Below the pieces are notes generated by a model, which was not told where the DNA came from, did not search any database, and saw only the letters and a list, made by a program, of their open reading frames with translations. From Xiphias gladius (lineage: Eukaryota > Chordata > Actinopteri > Istiophoriformes > Xiphiidae): 64,000 nt of DNA. Positions within the stretch are counted from its first letter, which is position 1. Each line of letters opens with the position of its first letter. Below are positions 1-10,020 of this stretch, piece after piece. The DNA lies in NCBI RefSeq assembly GCF_016859285.1, contig NC_053415.1, forward strand, positions 9,100,501-9,164,500, read 5' to 3'. The translations under genes and the position numbers were made by a program.

Positions 1-3000
1 TCACCACATGTGACGTGTTATCTGTAATTGATCAAGATACTGTATGAGCAGAAGGGGTCAATTAATGGCATTTTTGGCCTGATATGTGTCATGTAGAATA
101 AATATGGCGCCTTCGTTTATCTGTGGCAATTCTCCATATTCATACCCAGAAGGAAAAATCCTGAAGATCTATAAGGCCTCGAATCACTAGATTAATGAGA
201 CAGACAAAGGCAAACCTGATTAGAGCAGAGTCACCCCATTCTACCCTTTCTGATTTGTGGTTAATCGCATTGGACTGATTTAAGCCTGCGAGTCACTTCT
301 CTGCAGCACAAATCAACAGCTGTAAGAGAAAAATACTGAATTCTAAAGCTGGAATTTCCCCAATCCACTTTGTTTTGTACTGATTTAATTGATGTTAGAT
401 AGAGTTTAAAAATGGGAAAACAAATCCAAAATCATCAATCTAATAGCCATATTCTGCTGGACTATGGAGGACAGCTGCTATATAAAAGCAGCTGCTAAAC
501 AGGACTAATTCTCCAGAATGAAATATGCTTCAAAGGCCAGCCATTTACAGCTCCAGTATCAAAGCTATATTTCAACGCCCGGCCGCAGCCTCTGCCCATT
601 AAAGTGTGTGTGATGTATTTTAGGGCCAGTTTATGTCCTGCTCTGGTCTCAGAGAGGTCTAAACACTGACATGATGGCTGATAGAAGACACCTCTGGCCT
701 GATACTGGCTCCCCATACAGAGTAGACCAGGAAAGAGGAGCTGTATTGAAGAGAACAGACATCTGAAGAGTCAATTTGGCCAAACAGTGAATATCCAACT
801 TAGAAAAAATACAAAAATGCTGTCATTGTTTTGCCATTAAAAATAAGTGGTATATAGGCAGTGGTATCATAATGTTTAGATGGTGGCCAGGATTAGGTTT
901 AATTTGTGTATGTTCTCATGAATTGATGTTATGGCTGGTGCTTTTGAAACTATTATCAGAAAGATCATTTGGAAAACATTTTACGAAATGATGTATTTAC
1001 TGTAGCAGGTCCACATATGGAAAACAAAATATGTCATTTCAACTTTCCTTTTGGTGTTTCTATATGGACTGTCAACTCTGAGAAATGAATACATTTTTAA
1101 ACCAACCTTACTATTAGCTTATACACATGAACCATATTGTGGGAAATAAGTAACTACATCAGAAAAAAATAACTAAAGCATGCTCATTTGAAGACATAAT
1201 TATAATTCACACTTTGAACACATGGCCTGTTTCCTCATTACCCCAAAGATGAGTGAAGGTACACTGATGAGCGCCTTGGAGCCATAGGCTGGAGGTTCAG
1301 TTCTGATAGCTGGCCAGATGGACTGAAGAAAGCTTTCTTGAAGAAGTAGCTGCATTGTCTGACCTGTATTATGGCAAAGAAGTATTTATGGATTACGTAT
1401 TGTGCATCGCCTGCACATTGTCATGCCGATGAGGTTCATAGAGAATTGTAAATGTTCATCAGGCACCCTGGCGAGACATGGCTTGTCATTATATCATCAG
1501 CTAATAAGCATGCCACGGACAGTCAATAAAAACAAAATTCTGCTAACAATATAACAATATCCAGCTGTTCAGTACTTCTATGTATAATCAATCACCTGGA
1601 AAATGAGGTGATCGGTGAACATTTCATTACATTTATCTAGCAGAGAACTTCCTCTTTGATAACCCAGCAACTGGCATGTGAAGTAAATAGTTCTTGATGA
1701 GCATTAGCGGCAAACAGTGTCTTGAGGTTGATTATCTCAGTGACTAATGCTCTGTCACTCTGTGGTATGAGAGGGCCCAGCGAGGACCCCTGGTAATGGA
1801 GCCTGAGCAGGTGCTGAAAGCCCACTGACACCAGGGGGGAGTGAACTGACAAGAATTTCTGATGAATTTCAATTACTGACCTATTAAAGCTAATGAGGTA
1901 AATGAGCAGCCAGAATACATTTGCTAGATAGCTTGAGACAAGACCTCAGCGGTTTGACGTGATTTTCTGCGAGTGCAGCCACAGCAGACGGCATGGTGTT
2001 TATGCGACTGTTACTGTGGAAGTGTCTCTGTATTGACCTGCTGAGAGGGTACTCAAAATACAGTGGTGAACTAACAAATGAGTCAGGAATTATTTTCCAC
2101 ACGAGACACGCTGTTTCTGGTTATGTTTAATAGAAGTTGTTCTCATTCTTGGCCGGAATGTCATATCTAAATGTAAGGTAAGTGTGCCATCTACTGGAGT
2201 TACTGAAATAGAGCAAAGCTGGAGGCTCACCTGAATATTCAGATATGTAGTACAATCTGCTAGCTTAATGGCGAGCAGTATCTATAGGGAAGCTCAAGTT
2301 TTAAAAGCCTGTTCTTTTTAGCACTAATCTGGGTCTCTCTAATAATACTGAGCATCTATAAACATTATATTTGTCACAAAGAAATTAGCAGGACCCTCCT
2401 CAGTATTGCTTTTAAATTAATTAAGACATTGTAAACATTGGGTGTAGTAGACACCAACCAAAGGTGCTCCCAACTTCTGAGAAAACAAACTCTAGTCTGG
2501 CACTCTGCCACTCTGTATTGGCATGGGAGAGTGGATAAGGTTTTAGGTAAGCTCATGTTGTGTTTTAGTGTACTGTCACAGTGTAAAAGTACACAGTTGT
2601 TAGTTTTATTTCACATAAGGGAGACAAACTGCTACCTAGCAAGTAGAACTTTCAGTGGTCCTACAGAGTGAGTGTGACAGCCCCAAACAGGGCTACTATT
2701 TAATTAGTACAGACGCCTGATAGCAGTTTAACTTTATTTACATACTTTTACGTATACTTTACCTGATTAACAGCAGAAACAAGCTGTGAACAGAATACTG
2801 CCATATCACCCTTTTATATTGATTTTGCAAACTTGTTAGTAAACAGTTGCCTACTGAAACACCTTGGAGATACAGAGCTCTTACTTCTGTTTTTAGTCAC
2901 CACTAACCCCTGAGGGAAACATCTGGCTTTTTAGAAGTCGCGGGGGCTCCTATAGAAAAGCTCTGTGAAGTGGCGGTGCGCTGCACTTTATCAGACGAGG

Positions 3001-4076
3001 GGCAGTTAACCAGACACATACTTGTAAAACCAACCAGTCCTGAAAAATATTGTTTACAAATGCTTGAATCTCAGCATTACGTTGCTTGCCCATGTCAGTT
3101 CTCTAGTGCTGCATCTTCTTTGCCTTAATGTGGTGCACCAAGCCTTACCAAGTGGCCAGATTACTGAGGCTGGAGACCAGCTGGTACTTAAAACAGTTAG
3201 TGAGAACCGCAGTTGTAGTGGGTGTGGGTATCTTTTCCCCAACGGCCAAACGGAGCAGTGAGCCCATTCCACACTCAAAAACAAACTTCAGCAAGTGACA
3301 CAAAGGTGAGATTTGCAGTATGTTTTATTGGAAATGTTTTCTACAGGAATTTTCCTTTCACAGGAGAAAAGAAAGAAGCAGACTAACTGCTTGGGTTTGC
3401 AAATGTATGTCTGGTTAACCTCCCCACCTCTGTCAAATAGGAGCGCACAGCCACTTCCTTGAGCTTTTCTATGGGACCCTCTGGGACTGGGGCTAGCTCT
3501 TTAGCTGCTAAATGCTCCACCATGTTTACCCGCTAGCCGATAACTATGCTTGTCTCCAATTTGGTAGGTAAGTAAAAGTAAAATTTATATATATAGCACC
3601 TTTCAAGGTGATGAGATCTATGAATTTGTACAATTTGTTTTCTTGTCCAGATAATAATCTAGATCTGGTGGAAGAAAATGCTGTATCCGCAATACACACA
3701 GAGTTCTACTTACTATGTTTAATGACAAATACATCAAATCATCACTTCCGTTTTCCTCTTATTTTTCTATTATAAGAACTAGACAGATGCGTAGAGTTGT
3801 TTGGCCATGGTGGAGGTATGTGCTCTACTGAGTGCCATTCTAGTTTTTTTCGGAGATTTAATCATAGCATGTGATAGAAAATATGATTTAAAATGCTTAG
3901 AGCAGTCAGAGTAAAACAGTAAAGCTGAGGGCCAAAAAAACAAATAATGAGCTGAAAGAATCTAGAAAGCTCCGTAAATCAGAGTTAGGTTATAACTCTC
4001 AGCAGGTCCATCAAGCGACAGCTTTCACATACGAATAGTGATGACATCCAAAATATAGATTATAGGGGCTTAAACA
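1..4076. other. Intergenic DNA, no gene seen
   Basis: No exon-like stretch with flanking splice signals and a recognisable protein was found on either strand. The only structure noticed is a fish-type dispersed repeat in the last third (about 2,880-4,000), which shares blocks with sequence near 35.5 kb. The first 2.2 kb is mixed-composition unique-looking sequence with few simple repeats and could hide conserved noncoding elements, but nothing in the sequence alone proves that. Confidence 0.5.
2880..4000. repeat. Dispersed repeat fragments shared with the 35.5 kb region
   Basis: Several phrases recur here and at about 35,540-35,750: a 'gctaaatgctccac' type block, an 'aatgagctgaaa' block followed by 'aaagctc(c/t)gta', and a 'cctgag(g)gaaa(ca)tctgg' block. 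The order is similar but the copies are diverged and broken. This looks like two or three decayed copies of one interspersed element. I recognise it as a common fish repeat type but cannot name the family. Confidence 0.45.
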
Positions 4077-4140
4077 TACAGTCCTAGTTAAAATTATTGG
4101 TACCCCTGATTTTTAGGTACAGAATTTAGAATATCTCCAA
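4077..4140. repeat. Left terminal inverted repeat of Tc1-like element A
   Basis: Starts after a TA and pairs with the right end at about 5,410-5,474. The shared core includes attattgg and, further in, tacagaatttagaatatct. Confidence 0.85.
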
Positions 4141-5409
4141 AATTAAATGCAGATAATCAATTTTATATAATCAGAATATTTACTGAAATGTCCAATGTTA
4201 CTGAACAGCAACAAAAAAAAAAATGCTTACATATAGTGAAATAAAAAATGCAGACATAAAATGTACGCTTGACACAATTATTGGTACCCTTTTGATGAAG
4301 TTAAATTAGTTCCTCAAAAAAAATAAACAAAAAAGATTCACCTGTGCTTAAGCTTCAGGGTTCACATGACCTGAAGTAACCAATGAATGATGGTTTCACT
4401 GCATAAAAAGGGCAGATTGTTTCCAGTTTCTTTCTCACAATGGTGAAGACAAGAGAGCTGTCTGAGAGCATCAGAAATGCTATTATCAAAAAACAGCGAT
4501 TCCAAAGCTTAAAAGGCAACTGCCAAAGATCCTGAAATCCCTGTTTCAACAGTTCATAATGTTATCAAGAAGTTTCACAGTCATAAAATTGTTTAGATGC
4601 TTCCAGGACGTGGTGCTAAGACTATACTCAATGAGTGAAGACTGTGAAGGTTGATGTGGATTGTGGAATAAAAGCCACACAAGACATCTAAAGAGCTTCA
4701 GGCAGACCTGGAGCAATCTGGAGTGGTGGTTTCAGGATGTACCATACACCACCACACATTAAACCAAGTAGGGCTCCATGGGTGAAGGCCAAGGAGGACA
4801 CCACTATTGAAAAAAAGGCAGAAATACAAAAATAAAATCTTGTACTGGAGGCACTGAATGTATCAAAGGAATGATGAAATCAGAAGATTTCCAAGGCATT
4901 TTAGAGTGAAATGTATTACCCAGTGTCAGAAAACTAAGTTTGAGGCATAAGGTCTAAGCAGGACAACGACCCAAAACACTAATCCAGCAGCACAAGAGAA
5001 CGGTTGAAAAGGAAAAGATGGGCTGTTCTCAACTGGCCAGCAATGAGTCCTGACCTAAATCCCATTGAAAACCTTTGGAGAGAGCTGAAATCTGCAAATT
5101 GCAAAAAGAACTCCTGCAAACCTAAAAGAGCTTGAACACACAGCAATGGAAAACTGGCAGAAACTACCAGCAAGCAGGTCCAAGAAGCTTCTAAATGGCT
5201 ACAAGAAACATTTAGAGGCTGTCATGGTTGCCAAAGATTCTGCAACCAAATATTAGTGAAGGGTGTTATTAATTTTGTCCGGAGTAATTTTTGTGTTTGT
5301 AATATTTTACTATTATGCAAGTTTTGTTTTGTTTTTTCCTTTTGTTCAGTAACCTTTGACATTTTATAAAATATTCTGATTATACCAAATTGGTTAACCT
5401 GAATTTATT

Positions 5410-5474
5410 TCTGAAGATATTCTAAATTCTGTACTTAAAATTCAGGCGTGCCAATAATTTCAATGAGGACTGTA
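5410..5474. repeat. Right terminal inverted repeat of Tc1-like element A
   Basis: This is the reverse complement of the left terminal repeat with a handful of substitutions. It ends ggactg followed by TA, consistent with the TA target-site duplication of Tc1/mariner elements. Confidence 0.85.
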
Positions 5475-5857
5475 AAAGGTCATAATACTAAATTTCTTTT
5501 CATGTTTGAAAGAGGTCCAACCTAGGGTTGATGAAATTGATTCAAGACTTTTGCATAGCTAGAATTGTGTGTCAGTCAGTAAAGACTATATAGTTGATTT
5601 TTCTCAAGCTTTGTAAAGCATTAACAGTCCGTGACAGTGATTTTTATCAGCAAATAGTGACTGAATTGTTTTTATTGATAATTTCGGTAAACATAAAAAG
5701 TTTTGTAAATATAGGCTGAAGAGACTGAAAACTACTGCACATAGTAAATTGGTAAATAGTAAATCAGTATATTTGCAACAGGCAAATACACTGTTTGCCA
5801 GGTTAGCTGAATTCAAGAAGAGAAATTAGAATGTATGAACATTTCCACAGAACATAC

Positions 5858-6209
5858 TCAAGCATAAATGAGTATGCAGTTCACATTGCTGTTGAAGAAT
5901 ACCTTGCCATCTTTTTCTGCACTGCACTTGTCTCTGATAAGGTCTAACATGCCTGCTCCGATATCTGGGTGAAGGACTGGTAGAAGTGATCTTTGGCTGT
6001 CATGAAATTCAACAGATGTTCTCCAGTTGCGCTGCTTGGATTGAAGCACTCAGTGATATCGAAGGTGTTGTGAATGATGTCCTCCTCATAGTTCAGACCC
6101 TGGCTCTTCAGGCATGCGACCACCTCTGCTGATGAGCGGTACTCTGTGATGGCATCAACCCAGAGCTCCTTCTTGTAAGTCTTCCACAGGTTGTCCCAGC
6201 AACTGTTAG
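5858..6209 (-). pseudogene. hnmt-like pseudogene, exon 6 relic (frameshifted)
   Basis: After an AG acceptor at 6,210-6,211 the frame reads ANSCWDNLWKTYKK, equivalent to [13 protein letters not shown] in the intact gene, and continues through a DITECF motif. Near 5,970-5,995 the homologous frame moves by one base and resumes with KDGKVFFNSNV up to a TGA at 5,858-5,860. The exon is 352 bp against 362 bp in the intact gene; the 10-bp difference is not a multiple of three, which fits a net one-base frameshift. Confidence 0.85.
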
Positions 6210-6563
6210 CTGGATGGTATGACATTAAAAAATATGATAATTTCAGAAGGAAAATATTTACAATAACAAAATGTTTATGATATCTTTTTATCTTAAGGCA
6301 GAAACAAATAATGTCAAGTATTGGCCTGGGTAAATGAAGTAAAATGCAGATTGAAATGTGTCTTTGCACTTGAGTAAAGATCATTTTAGAAGGAAAAAAG
6401 GCAGGAAGCGACAAGACTTATGGGAAACAAGGTCAAACCTTTGGCAATTTAGTCACATTGATCCTGGTCTGACAGTTTTACAGCAATATAAGAATCATAA
6501 TTATATATTGTAATAATCTGAATTTGGCATCTTTAAAGTGAATTAAAATCCAGTTCTACATAC

Positions 6564-6657
6564 CTGTTTCAATAATGATTATAAGTCTGCTGTTGTTTTT
6601 CGGAAGACTGTGGTAGAACTTGATAGTTTCAGTGAGATTATTCACATAGTAGAGCAT
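6564..6657 (-). pseudogene. hnmt-like pseudogene, exon 5 relic
   Basis: Flanked by a CAG acceptor at 6,658-6,660 and a GTATGT donor. It reads MLYYVNNLTETIKFYHS then RLIIIIE, matching [17 protein letters not shown] and KLLIILVSG of the intact copy. The length of 94 bp is identical to exon 5 of hnmt, and the frame is still open. Confidence 0.85.
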
Positions 6658-7100
6658 CTGTTAAAGAGAGAGTGGTGATGAACCTTTAATTTGAGTTTTC
6701 AGATTGAAGATTGAATACATCCAAGCACATACTTTGAAGTGTTTTAACTCACTGTAGGTATGATAGAAACACTTAAGTTAGAGGATCTATGACTATTTAG
6801 TGCACTAATTGTTACATTGTACAAATTTCTTTGGCAGAAAATGTTCTGCTCCAAAGGTGTTCCCCGATGAATTCAAACAGCAGCAAAGGATATAGTGGAA
6901 AACTAAATAAATGGAACTGCTTACACAAAGTGAGATCCTGACATTCTACCAACAGTTTACTCTTTAGTTCACCTTACTTGCAGGGGGGTAACCCAGGACA
7001 ACATGGAGAGAACATGTGAGGTCCAGAGACCAGAAAGTGAACCCACAATCTTCTTGCCATTACATCATATTTAGACTGAATGTCCAAAAAGCCACAATAC

Positions 7101-7222
7101 CTAATTCATGTTTATGAAATCAAATATCTACATGTGTCCCTTTGCTTTCACTTGCTTCTAATAGTCCTCAGTTTTCATGTTATGCCAAGCAATTCAGATC
7201 TCCAGAAGGTTGGTGGTCTTTC
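7101..7222 (-). pseudogene. hnmt-like pseudogene, exon 4 relic with stop codons
   Basis: Between a TAG acceptor and a GTATTG donor the homologous frame gives KTTNLLEI, stop, IAWHNMKTEDY, stop, KQVKAKGHM, stop, IFDFINMN, stop. The match to the family pattern (K..LE.(V/I)KF.W.K...E(Y/F)....DFIHMIQ) is clear. The last stop replaces the codon for the glutamine (Q143 in the intact protein) that contacts histamine in the human enzyme. Length is 122 bp against 131 bp, an in-frame 9-bp loss. This exon alone would abolish the full-length enzyme. Confidence 0.82.
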
Positions 7223-7604
7223 CTACGATAAAAGGTGGACATAAAAAGAACAGAGAAAGCAGTCAATAACATTTAGATATATACAGTACATTGAAACATT
7301 TCAGATAACAAACCATGACCTAGGCACAGATTATGATCAATGCAAAACCAATACAAAGTTTAGTTGCTTGCAATCCATAAAGACCATGCAGTTCCACATT
7401 TGACCCGCAAGGCTTTGTGGATACCAAAGTTAGTGTTGTGAAATGCAGAATTAAGGAAAATAAGTTAGTTAAGAGCTTTGATTACAGCCTGAGCTAGAGG
7501 AGCAGTGATTGCTGAATTCCTGGTTCAGATGATGTGTGGCTCCTGAGATGTCCATGATACAGTGACCAAAAAAATCCGATCTGTGTATTCGGATGAAAGG
7601 CACA

Positions 7605-9034
7605 TCAGCAGACATCTCAATAAAGTATTCAGACTCCTTCACTTCTTTCACACTTTATTGTATAGTAGATTCTTGCTCCCCAGTCTACATTAAATAACCC
7701 ATGATGACAAAGTGAAAACATGTTTTCAGAAATTTTAGCAAATTTATTTAAAATCAAAAACTGGAATCTCTCATTTACAAAGGTATTGATACTATAAATT
7801 CAAAGGGGCTTCTTTTTGAAGCCCCTTTGTCAGCAATTATAGCTTAAAGTCTTCTTGGATAACTCTCTACAAGCTTTGCACACATGAATTCAAGCAGTTT
7901 ATCCCATTCTTCCAGCCAGATCCTCTCAAGCTCTGTCAGATAAGATGGGAAGTGTCCGTGAACTGCCAACTTCGGGTCTCTCCACAGATGTTGTATGGGG
8001 TTTAAGTCTGGCCTTTGGCTGGACCACAGAGACTTGTCCTGAAGCTACTCCAGCAATGCTTGGCTGTCTGCTTTGGGTCATTCTTGTGCTGACATGTGAA
8101 CCATTGCCCCGGTCTCAGGTTCCAAACAGGTTTTCTTCAATGACCTCTCTGTATTTGGCTTCATTCACTGTCATCTCATTTCGGACCAGTCTCCGTTTCC
8201 CTGCCTCTGAGAAGCACCCCATAAATAATGCTGCCATCACCATGCTGCACTGTAGGGATATTATTTACCAGGTGATGAGCAGTTCCTGGTGTTTAACAGT
8301 GTTTGGGGTTCTACCAAAGGGGTTCAAATTTTCTCATCAGAGCAGAAAATCTTTTTCCTCATTCTCTCAGAGTACTTTAAATGCCATTTGGCAAACTCCA
8401 CACGGGCTGTTATTTGCCTTTTACTCAAAGTGGCTTCCGTCTAGCCACTGTACCATAAAGGCCTGATTGACGGAGCGCAGCACATATGGTCGTCCTCCCG
8501 ACAACTACTCTCATTTCTGCAAAGGACTTCTGAAGCTCTGCTAAAGTGGCCATTGGGTTCTTGGTCAGCTCCCTGACTGTGCTCCTGGGAACACTCAAGG
8601 CTTTAGAAATGGTTTTATACCCCTACTCTGATCTATGCCTGACCATAGTTTTATCACAGAGGTTTACAGAGAGCTCTTTTTTTGGGACCTTTTATACATA
8701 AGTGTGTGCCTTTCTAAACTATGTCCAGTCAGTTCAGTTTGCCGCAGGTGGACTCCAGTCAAGTTCCAGACACATCTCAAGGATAATTAAAGCAATCAGG
8801 ATTCACCTGACTACAATTTGGAGTGCCACAGAAAAAGGTCTGAATGCTTTTTTGATTTTTAATAAATTTGCAAAAATTTCTAGAAATCATGTTTTAATTT
8901 TGTCATTATGTGTTATTGAGCGTAGACTGATGAGAAAAATTGGCAGTTTTATCCATTTAAAATTAAATCTACAACACAATAAAATGTTCCACAAGTGAAG
9001 GGGTCTGAATACTCTCTGAAACCACAGTATATAA
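7605..9034 (-). mobile_element. Degenerate Tc1/mariner-like transposon B
   Basis: The ends resemble the well-known fish Tc1 family whose termini read aagtattcagaccccttcac. The left end is at about 7,605-7,665 and the right end, in reverse, at about 8,990-9,034 (gaaggggtctgaatact). The transposase would be on the minus strand, because plus-strand phrases such as tcctgaagctactcc, gccaccatgctgcac-like and ggcttccgtctagccactgt are the reverse complements of transposase codons. No long minus-strand frame remains. It sits inside the hnmt-like pseudogene, between exons 4 and 3. Confidence 0.82.
7801..7829. repeat. Perfect 12-bp hairpin in Tc1-like element B
   Basis: CAAAGGGGCTTC, five T residues, then GAAGCCCCTTTG. 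It looks like a bacterial intrinsic terminator in isolation, but it lies in a degenerate transposon in eukaryotic DNA and is probably an internal rearrangement product of the element. Confidence 0.8.
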
Positions 9035-9333
9035 TATCAGATTTTTTTTATTTTCCCCTCTTTTTAATATGGTCACCAGGCAGTGGAAACACAGCCTTAC
9101 TGTAGATAAAGAAGTTCAAGCTGATTTGACAATTATACGTGTTTTACATCCACACAATGGACGAATCAAATACCATACAATCAAATTCTGTTATCCTGTA
9201 CTGTTTTTTGAGAACAAGTTTTTAAAAGTATTTTTTTTAAAGCAAATAAAACTACTATTACTTCTACTAAGGAAGAAAAGGAAGAGAGAAAACTGCAAAT
9301 ATTTCACCGTGTGGTGTTTTGAAGTGTTGCTAC

Positions 9334-9441
9334 CTTTGAAGTTAACTGTGAGCTGAGAGCTTCCCTCCACAATGTCAGCAGTGATAGGAACAGCAGGGAA
9401 TGTAGACTGCAGTAGACAGAGCATCTGGACAACCAACTCCC
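9334..9441 (-). pseudogene. hnmt-like pseudogene, exon 3 relic
   Basis: AG acceptor at 9,442-9,443 and GTAGCA donor. It reads GELVVQMLCLLQ, then ITADIVEGSSQL, equivalent to [12 protein letters not shown] and [15 protein letters not shown] of the intact gene. Length is 108 bp in both copies. The acidic residue that contacts the SAM ribose (E89 in hnmt) is kept here, but the neighbouring proline is replaced by glycine. Confidence 0.85.
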
Positions 9442-9596
9442 CTGGAATAAACCAGGAAGCCTTTAGACTCTGAAATCCAACCACCTCAGAGTACTATTTG
9501 AATTGAATACTACAAAGATTTCTGAAATAATCAAAAACTAATTAAGGGTCGACGTGTCAAATACAGTACATTTAGCTCAAGTGTGTAACTGTATGT

Positions 9597-9600
9597 ATGT

Positions 9601-9669
<69 letters not shown>
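9597..9669. repeat. (TG)n/(GA)n compound microsatellite
   Basis: A run of alternating TG of more than 50 bp passes directly into a short GA run. It lies in the pseudogene intron between exons 3 and 2. Confidence 0.97.
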
Positions 9670-9967
9670 GTAGTGTGTGTTTACTCCATAGTATTACCAT
9701 TTCACTCATGAATAATAACTTTGAATTTACTACTGTACAATAATCATTGTAATTTATGACCTGTATTGACCTCTAGTAGGGCCCAGTACAAACTGCAGTT
9801 ACTTTGGCAGAAGTGTCCTCCCACAAGCAATCAATGCCTCCACAAGTGCTGATCATTCTCCTTATTGTACCCTTATGATGAGCATGATGATCAGTTTAAG
9901 AGAAGATCTTTTACAATGTATGTTCATGCATTAAGTAGGGTATCAGTTGACATATTTCGTCACATAC

Positions 9968-10020
9968 CTTCACCACTTCCAATGCCAAGAACATCCAGAC
10001 CACTTTTACCTGCTCCAATT
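9968..10020 (-). pseudogene. hnmt-like pseudogene, exon 2 relic
   Basis: Reads IGAGKSGLDVLGIGSGEG, matching IGDGKSHLNVIGVGSGAG of intact hnmt, the SAM-binding glycine loop. It is 53 bp long, the same as in hnmt, with a TAG acceptor and GTATGT donor. No exon 1 was seen between here and the intact gene's stop codon. Confidence 0.85.

Larger units (their letters stand above)
4077..5474 (+). mobile_element. Degenerate Tc1/mariner-like transposon A
   Basis: The element is about 1.4 kb, bounded by TA dinucleotides, with terminal inverted repeats of about 60 bp. The left end begins cagtcctagttaaaattatt and the right end, reverse-complemented, is the same with a few changes. The interior on the plus strand has relics of a Tc1 transposase: an N-terminal helix-turn-helix stretch reading like TRELSESIRNAIIKKQR near 4,450-4,500, and a C-terminal catalytic stretch with DNDPKH near 4,965 and [15 protein letters not shown] near 5,050-5,090. 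Frameshifts and deletions break the frame, so it should not be autonomous. It lies downstream of the hnmt-like pseudogene. Confidence 0.88.
5858..10020 (-). pseudogene. Tandem histamine N-methyltransferase-like pseudogene
   Basis: Exons matching exons 2 to 6 of the intact hnmt gene lie in order on the minus strand at 9,968-10,020, 9,334-9,441, 7,101-7,222, 6,564-6,657 and 5,858-6,209. Exons 2, 3 and 5 have the same lengths as the intact gene (53, 108 and 94 bp), and splice borders and phases match. Exon 4 has stop codons in the homologous frame at 7,194-7,196, 7,158-7,160, 7,128-7,130 and 7,101-7,103. Exon 6 changes frame near 5,970-5,995 between the DHFYQS part and the KVFFNSNV end. No exon 1 was recognised upstream. 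A degenerate Tc1 element fills most of the intron between exons 4 and 3. Unprocessed duplication followed by decay is the simplest reading. The alternative is a functional paralogue with a missed exon 4, which the exon 6 frameshift argues against. Confidence 0.85.

Noticed and set aside
7469..7651. 60-codon minus-strand frame considered as the pseudogene's exon 4
   Set aside because: It does not contain the KF.W...DFIHMIQ pattern and overlaps the left end of Tc1-like element B. The true exon 4 relic is at 7,101-7,222.
7801..7829. Terminator-like GC hairpin followed by T residues
   Set aside because: The context is a degenerate transposon in vertebrate DNA, so a bacterial-type terminator makes no sense.
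7945..8466. 173-codon plus-strand open frame
   Set aside because: It is the antisense of a decayed Tc1 transposase; its phrases are reverse complements of conserved transposase codons.
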